Assembly: GCA_947396885.1 (NCBI GenBank)
Contig: OX377202.1
Location: 18,662,001 to 18,726,000 of the forward strand
From: Heligmosomoides polygyrus polygyrus
Taxonomy: Eukaryota; Nematoda; Chromadorea; Rhabditida; Heligmosomidae
Length of the DNA: 64,000 bases
Direction of reading: 5' to 3'
A model generated the notes under the pieces. The model was not told where the DNA came from, ran no database searches, and saw only the letters and a list, made by a program, of their open reading frames with translations. The position numbers were made by a program, and so were the translations under genes. This document shows, piece after piece, positions 1 through 12,000 of this stretch. Position 1 is the stretch's first letter. Every line of letters starts with the position of its first letter.

Positions 1-46
1 TTCTCTGTTAAAGTTATGTGAGTCGTTGATGAATCCGACCCTTGGA
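1..46. repeat. Right half of a GATTCATCAACGAC-type MITE (family A), cut by the window edge
   Basis: The first 46 bases match the right arm of the family A palindrome seen at 5,158, 14,092 and 48,651: TTCTCTGTTAAAGTTATGT followed by the GTTGATGAATCC end. The left arm lies outside the window. Confidence 0.75.
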
Positions 47-3000
47 GCCCTTCCCCTGCTGATCTTCTCAGCTAGGATTTCACCACGGAACAATTTAGCC
101 CTTTCACGACATTCACTTCTTTCTCGTCGCGTGGGACAATGTCCGACGATGTAGCCGGACACCATCATAAAAACAGACCATGGAAAGTTATCTAACGTTC
201 AATAGTACAATATTAATCACTGAGTCCACGAAAATCTACGGTCAAGATGCTCCATGGGAAACTTCGTTGGTTACTGTTTTATTCATATCTAACAAATAAT
301 GATAACAAATACCAATAACAAGTAATGGAAAAACTTTCTGCAGTTCTTGGTAGTATGACACGTTGCCACCTGTCATTGACATGTGACACGTGACAACGTG
401 TCATACACACACTTGTGTTCGTAACGAATGGCAGCGTTTCTCTAAATTAAGTGTATTTTTGAAATTTTCAATGCTTTTTTAGTTTGATGATTTTTTTTGT
501 TTCTAACATGTTCCTAGCTCTGCATTTTCCATGTTACGCTGTTTTGGTTTTTTCTTTCTTTTCTTTTTTTCATAAGGACACATGCTCCCCCCCCCCCCAT
601 CACGCATTGCGCCTAGCGCTGTCTACCTGATGCCCCACACTCGGATTTCACTTTCGACGGGCCGAACAACCACTTGCTATTGGGGTGAGAACCTGTCCCA
701 ATGCATATACATGCATATACATAGTATATACCTACTTATATACGTACACACATATCTATGTACGTATGAGCTGGATATACGTGGATATATGGCTGCGCAA
801 CCACCCTCCAATAGGAGCCGACCCTTAAACTCAACGGTATACTGTGACATGAGCGACAACGGAGTGAAGGTAATCGCGCCGGGACCCCTTACCTGGCCAA
901 TTGGCGCAGCCCGCCACGCCCACTGCAACAAGTTCTCACCCCAATAGCAAGTGGTTGTTCGGCCCATCGAAAGCGAATATCCAGCATGTTCTTCAGTTAT
1001 TCTTAGCAGCCGCTAATGAAAAACCAAAGTTACACGAACTGCCGCCTTCACTCAAACCTACCGAAGCAGTAGTGTAAGTATTGTTGCCGATCGTTTGTCC
1101 TGGAAGCCGCGGTTGAACTCTCCCAACGGCCACTGTCGGAGGAACATTTCGAGTTGCAGGAACAGACTGGGTCTGGAAATTGAAAAATGGTCCATTTTTG
1201 AACAAAGCACCCGAAGCCTTGAAAAAGAAAAGGTGAAGCACAATCTCCGACGCTTTCTGCTAGATACGTTTAAACGACAATGGAAGAATGATCTACAGCA
1301 GAAGACACCGTACCACAGCATTAACGGCAGACGTCGGTTCGACGGCGTTCACACTTGCACCACGCCCAGCGGGTGTGGAAGCGGCAGAAGGACGAGAAAA
1401 CACCGAAGTCACACTTCCCGAAGAACGAGGCGGGGCGACCGGTTCAGAGCCAGCACGAGCGCTGGCGGCAGTGTTGCTGCCGGTGTCCGTCGGAGTCTGC
1501 CGTACGGAAACTGCCGCGTGGATATCCTCCGGCAGCACTGGACCCGTTCCTCGGCGATTCGCTCGCGACACAGTCAAGCCCTACACAAGCACAATCTACG
1601 TGACACAACGCAATCGAGATCGACCGCCAAACACGTCACTAGCACATATGCACACACGGCATTCAGCACTGCAGATACCAAGCCGATTCGACACACTTAC
1701 CTGACTCTTCCGCCGCATTCCGACCACCGCTGGACTGGACGGCGTCGTTGTGGTGGCAGACGACAGGGAGAGAGGCACTGTGGATGCCGATGAGGCCGTC
1801 ACTGGTTGAGCCGATTCCGAGCTGGACCCACGCTCCGCCATGGCGCCGAATTCTAAGAAAACATCTTCATGCTAGGAGAAGAGAAAGAAGATGAAAAGGT
1901 CTATGCGAGGGTAATGGTAATGGTAATGAGCAAATTTACTCCCGAGCCCGTTCTCGTCTTTACAGGGACTAGATTAGTGTCGAAATGATCCGCTAATAGA
2001 GAACGTTGACTTTCAACGAATTAATATTATAGATCGGGTGCATGGTAGCGCGTCAGAGGAGGAAACGACCGTTGAGTGCACCCCGAATCAAGTTCTTGGC
2101 TCTAGTTTCCCCAGAACGAGTAAGACCTCCTCCACCTCTCCATGGTCGGTGAAATCGTACCGAATACGTCTGATAAGGGGGAAATTCTGACTAGTCATGG
2201 ACCTGCCGTCGCAACTCATTACATAGGCAGGCACACATTCAAACTGCCTCCACGACATCCCGTTAAGGAATAATGAGTTGCACATTTCGAAAAGGGTAGA
2301 TCAACGCCGATCTTTGTCTTTTTATTTTCGAACTAGATGGTGAAGAGCTGTGGAACTCAATTCATTTTGGCATGCGTCACGCATCCTGCTTCTACGGGGT
2401 GTCGTGGAGGTAATTTGAATGCGTATTTGGCCTAAAGAATGACTTGCGGTGGCACCAATGTAGAAGTCAGCGTTACATCTTTTTCCAGACAAGTCTGGTA
2501 GCAATACACGGACACCCGAGGGATGGAAGGTTTAGATAACTTGAGCGTGAAACCCGGTTCGAAACAATCGACCCGAGATACAGGCGAAATCCGACGCCTT
2601 CTTCGCCTGCACTATAACGCGTCTGTTAAACACCTCTCGGCCTTTTGCCTCACTAGGTTGTACCATAAGTCCCCGCCGTTGTTTTTTTCAGCGATTCATT
2701 GCGGATCTCGCCGGCGATCTCTTGCATAGCGCTCAACAGCGTTCGAACGAAAATGATTTGCTCTACCAAAGCATCTATTGCATTTCTTTCCTCATCCTGT
2801 ATTTTGTCAATTTTTAGGTCGTTAAAGTGAAAAGTGTAAAAGTGACCATCTGCGCAGTCGCTTCTCTCCGCTTAGGCCTGGAATTTTTTGCGCAGCTTTT
2901 TATAGTATTTGGAAGACAATGTTCTGTACTACAAAAATACGTGTTGGGCCTATTTGCTCATTTGTCCTTTATTGATGTTTAGGTCATCAGATTGGGACGT

Positions 3001-6000
3001 CCGACTTTTCTGTCCGAATTTTTACCGACAGCTCGGTTCTATGGTTGGAATTTTTTGCTTGATGTTATATGTTGTTCGGAAGAGGATGCCTTGCTCAATA
3101 AGAATTTGTGTCGCGTTTATTGGCTCATGCTGAATTCTGTCGAATATCAACAACTGGAAATACAACACAAGGAGAAGTCGTTGTTGGTGAAGACGATTTT
3201 TCTCTTTTTGGAATTTTATTGATATTCGCCAGAAATCAGCATGAGCCAATAAACGCGACACAAATTCTTATAGAGCAAGACATTCTTTTTCGACCGACAT
3301 ATAACATCGAGCAAAAAAGTTCCACCACAGAGCAGGAGCTGTCGGTAAAAATAAATCCTTCTTTTTACGTCTTAATTTGATGGCCTAAAATCAACAAAGG
3401 ACGCTGAGCAAATAGGACCAACACGTATTCTTGTAGAACAGGACATTATCCTTCAAATCCGATGAAAACTTTCGCAAAAAATTCTAAACCTAAGCGGAGA
3501 GAAGGAACTGTCGGCGTTGGCTACTTTTCACTTTTCACTCTAACGTCCTAAATATTGACACAATTCAGGATGGAAAAAGAAACGGAATACATGTTCTGAT
3601 AAAGCAAACCATTACCTTTCGAAAGCTGTACAGCGCTAAGCAATATGCCGCCGGCAAAATCCGCAATGAATCTTTAAAAAAAACGGCGGGGACTTATGGG
3701 ACAACCTAATACCAGGCTGTCCAATAATTCTTGTCCGAAAATTTCACCATTTTTAATTTTTTTTTCAACTTTATTGAAAAACAAGTCTAATCAACAATAT
3801 GATCACCACAGTTATCCACAACAGCGGCCCATCGATTGCGCAGGTCACCGATGCCCTTCGCCCAGAACTCCGGGGGCTGCGACTCGAAGAAGTCCGCGAT
3901 GTCGGATTTGAGGTTGTCGTAGTTGGTGAATTTTCTTCCGGCCAAATGGTGCTTCAGCGGGCGGAACAAGCGGTAGTCGGAGGGGGCGAGGTCCAGGGAA
4001 TACGGCGGATGGGCAACCGTCTCCCGGCCGAGCGTCGCCAACTTCTGCTGGGTCTCCTTCGCCACGTGGGGGCACGCGTTGTCGTGCAGCAGGTGGACCG
4101 AGGCCCGTCCTGGACGCTTTTCTCGGATGGCGGCGGCTAGCTTCTCGAGCTGATCGGTGTAGATGGAGGCGGTGACCGCCCTGCCTTGCGGGAGCAGCTC
4201 GAAGTACAGCATGCCCTTGGCGTCCCACCAGCAGCAGAGCATGATCTTCAGCGGGTGTTCCCTGTCCTCGAGGCTCGTGTCGCCGCTCCCGAAACGATTG
4301 AACCAGCGCCTGACTGTGCGTTGGGACACTGCATCCTCCTTGCACGCTCTGCAGATGCTGCCGACCGCGGTGGCCGTGTCCTTGCCCAGCAGCCACTCGT
4401 AGTACAGGAACGTACGAATTCGACCTTGGTCCATTTTAGCTTGTACTGGTAGCTAGACGCGGCGACTGCACCTATATACCCCTAGCGTGGAACTCTGGAG
4501 AACCTTCTAGAAGGTTTTTACACTTGCCTGGTATTATAACACTTCTAAGGAAAATTATAGAATTTTGAAAGTTTTCGGACAGGAATTATTGGATAGCCTG
4601 GTACTTAAATCAAAGTTCAGTTTAGTTAAAATTATAAACTGTAAAACACACTTAGAATCCAGAATCAAGATATGTGCATTGTTAGGATGACTAAAAAATC
4701 TGCAACCTTTCGGTCACAGCGAAGTATTGCAGCTTATTTCGAAAACCAAAGAAGCAAAAATCTTCCGCGATGTTTAATGTCGAGATTGTACGCCCCCGCT
4801 CGAGGCACTGCCCCCCCCCAGGCCATTTCCTCTTACAGAAATAAACAAAAAACAATCTGTTTGTTTTTGTACGGTAAAAATCTAGGCGAACAGCCACATC
4901 AAATCGCAACTTCAATACAAAGCAAAATCAAGGTGTACGATTACCACTACTCACTGCCAGATGCCGACTAGTGATAAAGACCGAGAAGTTCAATCTAGGA
5001 GGGAGTCCAACGGGGTGCGGTTGGGAGGGGTCTACCTTACGTTCTCATAAAAATCAATTGATTCACCTAAGCCTTCGCGTCAGCACTCCCAGTCATGTCA
5101 AGTCATGTCACTACGCGTCTCCTGCCCAGCAGACGGAAGTTGTTCGGATTTGTTCCAGGGGCCGGATTCATCAACAACTTACAGTAATTTAACAGAGAAA
5201 ATACAGCCGAAATCCCTGATAGCGCCGCGAAATGTTTCACCATGTCGCTTGATAAGCCGCGCTATCAGGGAGTTCGGCTGCATTTTCCCTGTTGAATTGT
5301 CGTTAAGTCGTTGATGAATCCGGTCCCAGGTTTCCATAGTTTGCAGATCCGAGTTGGGTGGGGCAGAGATTTCGAAAGTCACTTAGGATGTGGTAAACCG
5401 TATCCTCGTAAAGTCCTGGGATCTCTACTAGTCGGGAGGGAGTAACCCAGGTGCATGCTTCATCCTATAGCACACCACCACATCCCCTAAATTTAAATAA
5501 AAAGCTCGCATGATATGAAAGCAGTTGAAGCTTTCGAGGAAACCCACGGAAGGATTTAGATATGCAAATCACTACATGCCGATTAGTATAGATTCGAGTC
5601 CTGTTTTGTTTCGGCCAAAAAATTGCCGAATGGCCGAACCCACTCACTTCGCGCGTCGTTGCGTGCCCCCGCGTGATAGGACCCGTATGCTATAGGGTGG
5701 TTGAGTCCTTTAAGTCGAAGCCAAGTCCTCCTGCAGATGCTTGTTGGTGAATGTTTTCCCTTCTATTTTGTATTAGATGTTTTTCGGATGTCATTTTTGC
5801 ATTCTAGGTCCACCTAGAAAGTTATCTATCAGATTCTAGGTGGAGCATTGAAATTCTCTGCACCCACCCAACTGGGATAACGCCAGAATGTCAGGTGCAG
5901 CCCCCTCCCCTGGCGGACTACAGCGGGTGCGGTTCGATAAACCCAGAGGCGTAGCGGGCGTCCAGGCGCTAAAGGATGTGTCACTCTAACGCTGTAGCCG

Positions 6001-9000
6001 AGGCTGCAAAATCCTCCACGCCAATTTAACAAACATTTTGCCAGGCTGCGACATTATACAAGCTGAGAGCGCAATGCGTTTTAGGGGGAGGGCACTGTTG
6101 TGACGACAGTCTAATGTCGTCTAATCCATTTTTCTTAGTACAATTTCATGTTCCAACGGAATCCTAGAGTTGAGGAGGACCACGGTTAGGAAACTGCACC
6201 ATATTTTCCTACTCTGTGTTACATATCGAAGAAACCTACTCCTAACTATAAAAGGGAGAATTGAAAAATCTCAGAAAAATCGGACCAAACATTCGTTGGA
6301 CAACAAAGTTATTCTAACATTATCGGAGAGCTTATAGCTCAAGCTGCGAGACGTGCATTGTGATCGTTTAATTCAGAAGCGTCACCAAGCTCGCTTAACA
6401 GTATTCAATTTGAATTGAAAAGTATCCAATATGACGAAAAAGTAGAGTATATGGTTACAGCTCGGAGAGAAACCCGCAAATTGGCTGAACTTCAGTCGTG
6501 ATGACTCAGAAACAGACCATGCATAGCAAAACGATCAGGAACAGCGACCATAGAAACAATAATTTTGTAAACGTTGCATTAGTGAAATTCTTGGCATGCC
6601 TCCCCATGCTGCAGAAAAGCGAAAGATGGCAGCAGACGGAAACTTCATCAAATATGAGTCTACATTATGCAGTGAGTCACAGCTTCGACAGGCGCCCCCG
6701 TGATGTCTCATCGAAGTCACAGTCATATGAACAGAGAAAGAAGCAAACTTCTCACCGCGAGGAGCACTGTTCGGTCGGCTGCCGACCGAGCCATCTTGCG
6801 AGCCTTTCTCCGTGCTGACTGACGAACTTCGATCCGAACACATAGACGTCGTGTCACGTTCTTCAGAAGCAAGGCGAACCAAACCCTACGAATAGACCAT
6901 GAATAGCAACGCTAGTCGGTGAACATGGAGAAGATGAGCAGAGTGGATGAAAGAACACCTTACCACTTCCCTTGGAGTTGAGACACTGGAGACGGTACTG
7001 GTCGCATTTTGCGTTGTAGCCGTCCCACGTCGTCGAGCATTCTCCGCCATAGCGATTCGACTAGCCTCTTCGAGGTGTTCCTGAACACATACAGCATATT
7101 CAGCAGGAGCATCGAAACCCTGGCATACTATTAGCGATAAAAATGCTGTGAGAAGAGAAAGTTGTGAACTAAACACAGTTGTTCTTGAACCAATGTCCCC
7201 GGGTAATGAAACGGGTAACAACCTTGGCTCAACAGCAGACCGTGATCCAAATTCTGGACTGAAATCTCACTCCCAAACTCATTAGAAGGCATAAAATCAT
7301 CCGCTAAGAGAGTGCAGCGCAGTCGATACAGGAGCGGAATCGATTTAAAGCTCACGCTCCGCTCAGACCAACAAAGCCTTCCATTTCTCCGCTGTGTTAT
7401 CAAGCATGTCTCGGAAGGATGAAACACCATTGTCCTCATGGTCACCACAGGTCATTGCATTGGACCACATAAAGAATAAACAATAACTTTGTCGCTAATC
7501 AATCCTTTCTTCGAGAAAGTGGAGGGCCCGCCAGACTCTCTACTTCTATAGGAAATCGCCGAGGCAATCTGAACGCGTATTTAGCCTAAAGAATGACTTT
7601 AAGTCAACTACCGAAGGAAAAAGTCAGCGTCTCACCCCTCCAAGGATCAAACCACCAACCCCTCCTTCAGAGATGGAAGATTTGGACTGGATCCGAACCT
7701 GGATTCAATTTTGGGTGGGAGCGAACGCCTTCTCAGACCGTGCCACACGCTCTTCATAGACAAAGGTAGCAGATTCTGGTCGTGAGGGGAGGACCGTAAA
7801 GTGTCACCTCTATGCCAGTTATCCACATCCCTTGAATATAACTGAAGACCATTCTCGTGTAATGGAACAACAGCTCAAGCTCTCGTTGAAACTCAAGCAA
7901 GGGATTCGAACTGCAAATCACTACTATGCGCCCCTTCCGATTAGGATAAGAAGGATAAAGGACGGCGTTACTCAATCCCTGGGATGCGCCACGTATTCTA
8001 CTTCTATGGATGTTGTGGATGCAATTTGAATGCGTATTTGGCTATAAGTGGCCTGTGGTGGCCGGCCAATGGACAAGTCAGTGCTTTATCCTTCGCAGAC
8101 AAGTCTGGTACCAATTCACTGCCCCCGGGGGGCATGTGAGGCTTGGTGGGCCGGGAAGGGAAATCCGAACCAGTAACCCAGTTTTAACTGTATGCGACAG
8201 CGAACTCGTCCCCCAATTGCGCCTCACGCGCCACCGATCAGGATAGATCCGATTATTCTTTGCATCTGGCCGGCCGAGACATGAAAGGCATAAGAGGCAC
8301 AAATGCGGTTGTGGTCTCCCCAATTTAACAAGTTAGAATAAATGGTCTCCACACATAGTGGAGGACAATTAATCAATGGACAATCATCAACAATGTCACG
8401 CTGGGGTCTTCTGATGATACATTTGGAGCAGAGTTCTGTGCGGAACCCACAAGACGACAACAACTCGCTATGCACTGGGGTGTATCTGACACACAAACAG
8501 ATTCCCTCATTGTCCTGGGAAAGTTAGTCTTCTTAAAAAAGCCCTATACGCACCTAAACTATATTATTAAAGGATAAAAAGATAAAGGACGGCGTTAGCC
8601 AATCTCTTTTTGTGCCACGCATTCTACTTCTCAGCATATCGTGGAGGCGTTTGAATGCATATTTAGACCATACAAAGATTCGCGGTGACCAGACGATAGA
8701 CAAAACAATGTTTTATTCTCGCAGACAAGCCTGGTACCAACTCCTTCCCGGAGGGATGGAAGATTTGGTTGGCCTGAGGCGGAAAATCTGAACCACGAAC
8801 CAGGAATCGGTTCGTACGCTACCACGCTTCAATCTATATTAATACTTAAACATAAGTCAATTTACTACATACCCCCCCCCCCCCACAGTGGAACAAAGAT
8901 GGCCATGCGCAACCCCATCCAACGGAATCGTTGCTAACTTTACAATTTTAAAAACAGACCGTAGACACTGCTTGACAGCCCTTTCATTTTTGGATATCAT

Positions 9001-12000
9001 TCAGGGCTTGCCTGAGGAGTTGCTTTGAAGCGCATTAACCAAGAGGAAAGAGACTGTAAAACTGATCGCAACCGCCTCTCTTGGAGGCGGACGTTATCGG
9101 TATAATCTGTTGTCATGGTCACGCATGCTTAAGATCTATTGAGCACAACAGCTAACCATACCTTCGTCACACCCTGCGTTGACCGTCGATGTTGCCGTTG
9201 CATTCTGGCCGTATTTCTCCTCTCTGCTTCGCTTTCAATCACCGCACTCGACTGCCATGGCCTTAATCATTTCACGGTAGAAGGAATAGAGGGTATATTT
9301 TAAGGAATCGTTTAGAGAGGGAAAAGGAGAGGGGAGTGGGAACGAGGGCAGAGCGTTTCTGAGAGGGGCACTTCGTTTAGTAGAACACACCAGGATCCTG
9401 CTCAACATCATGCTAAGGCATCTATTATACGATTGCGTCATTGTGTACCGTGTCAGCATAAGGCCTATGTTATGCCATCGCTCACCCCGTGCGAAGCCTA
9501 ATGGCAAGGTCCATATCGATCGCACGACGCGATGGATCGATATTGGGGCTTATCATTAGGCTTCGCTCGGGGTGAGCGGTGGTATGACATAGGCCTAAAA
9601 GTAACCGATATCGATTGGTCAGCATTTGTAATCGATATCAGTGATTTCGAGCTTCAGCACCGGCATCCTAAGGCCTCGTGCATACCTCCTGTCGCCGCGA
9701 TCGAATCGCTGCGATGAGTTTTGCGGAGCGACGCGAAAGGAGGTGGAGCTCCACGTGCTCGTCGTATCGCTCATCGCTCTGCAAGGGAGCGCGATGGCGA
9801 TCCTCCCAGGACCAACGCTAAACACCGCACGCGGCGCGATAAAGTGTGCCATGTCCGCGATGGGCGCGGGAAGCCATCGCGCATGCCGACCGCCACTGTT
9901 GCGGCGGGTGCGGCGAAGTTCCCCTGACTATTCGGCCGCGCGCGGAGGAAGAGTCATGAACTTAGCGCCGCAATGGCATCGTGGCGATATAAGTATGCCC
10001 TCCACCTAAGGGATCGTTCAGAGCTCCATCTCGGTCCGACGGTACGAAATGATAAGCTTTCATATCGATTCGTCGCTTCGCGCAATCGATATAGGAGTTT
10101 ATCATTACATCGCCTCGCGCCGCGATAGAGCTCTGAACGCTGCCTAATGGCATGTTCCTAGTCTGGGACGGCGGCGAATGATGCAAAACATGGAAACTGG
10201 AGCTCGACAAAAATCAATTTTCATGCTTAGAGTACATCTCGCGGACTACGAAAGTAGTTGCAAGGATAGCTCTTTATCTTCAGACGTCCATAACTTTTCA
10301 GAGTGTAAAGACTAACGTTAAGAGTTGCTGTTAGGCTTCATCGCAGAAAATTCAAGGAGAAAACAGGGAAGGTTCAGCCAGACGGGAAAACAGCATGCAG
10401 GAGGACCGCATCGACATGGACTGTTCTTGCTGGTTAAGGGAACCATCTAAGAGGTTAGCTACGGAACTGTTATCTTAAGCGGCGCCTTTTGTACTTCAGC
10501 CGCGCGTTCGGCGGCACAAAAGCCATCGATATGGATCCATCTCGTTGATCATACTTCACACGCAGCAAAACAGTGTCGTTCCCACGAATTGATACTTGTC
10601 AGGGACGTTTAAAACGCATGTCCGCTCGTCGAGAGTGATGTTAACGAGCTCTGATCGAGAATGAATTTACGCATCGATCGCTTCCGTATCGTCATATTGC
10701 AACGCCGCTCAAGCAAAAAGTGTGGCCCGTTCATACTTCAATCGACGCGCCGCGCGTCCTAATCGATATTTGAAATTCTCATTGTGACGACGCAAAATGA
10801 GAATGGAGTATAAACGGGCCTATGCCTTGGAGAATCTGCATAGTCCACGATGGCGGCGAGTGTTCTCCTGGCTGAGGCATGGAAATCGATTTGAAGAACA
10901 TCTCGTCATTAATCGATTTGCTGCCTCGCCCCAACGATCAATCGTTGCTGTAGCGCGGACTGTTAGGAAGCCCTTATGGCGCGTTTAATACCTCAATCGC
11001 CTGGCTAGTCGGACTTACAGGAGACACCAATATCGACTATACGGAACAGATTTTTGGAACTGACAGCTTCTAACGCCGTGCCCCTTGGCGACTGAAGTAT
11101 AAACTCTGCCTTACGGGCGTTTTATCTAATATTTCATCGACTGGTTAGGCAGCACGAAAGTTATCGATATCGATCTTTCTTGTGATCTAATCGATATCGA
11201 TGCTTCCCACATCGCACTGCGGGTCTACTTGTTAAATACTGTTTCCACGTCAAACTGGACAAGCTCGAAAGAAGTATGACGCTTTTGAGATCAAACTGAA
11301 CATCTCTCAAATCTAAATGAACATCTTTCAGGTTAAACTAGAAGGGTAGAATAATTTCTTGTGTGAAGAAAATGTGGCGAAACTGTTTCGATTTTTTAAA
11401 ATTCACCTACCCTCAATAAGTGAATACATTGTAAGTTTTTTTCATTTTTCAATGAAAAACAATGATTTAAAGCTTTCTAGTGTGCAAAAAATAGCAATTT
11501 TTAACGTGTTAGAAAAGATGTTAGAAAAGATCGCGCCATGCACTCGTCTAGCTCGTGATTTTCATTTGATTGGTAGTGTAAGTGCTGCTTACATGAAACA
11601 GCAGAGTGAATAGTGTACTTACTAATAACTTTTCTACATTTGTTAGACCATAGCAATTGTGTAACTTCGCGCCAACAGAGGTTTTGCTACCAATCAAGCG
11701 AAAATCGCGAGTCCTCAACAAGTGCGTGGCGCAATCTTTTCTTTGAGTACGCTAAAAATTTGCTGCTTTTTTGTACTCTAGGACAAGCTCCTAACGGTTC
11801 TTTTTTTCAAAAAAAATTATATATTCAAAGTGTTTGTTCACTTTTTGGACAGGTGGATTTCAAAAAAAAATTCAAAAATATTATACAGAACTGTATTTGA
11901 ACGAAAAATGGTTTAATATTCTTGGAGAGTCTCAAGTTTAGTCTGGAAAACGCTCATTTTGATTTGGAAGATGTTTACTTGGATTTCAAAAGCATGAAGC

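Noticed and set aside
1095..1793. 232-codon plus-strand ORF
   Set aside because: It lies antisense to mel-11 exons 17-19, whose splice sites and phases agree on the minus strand; the plus frame is a shadow.
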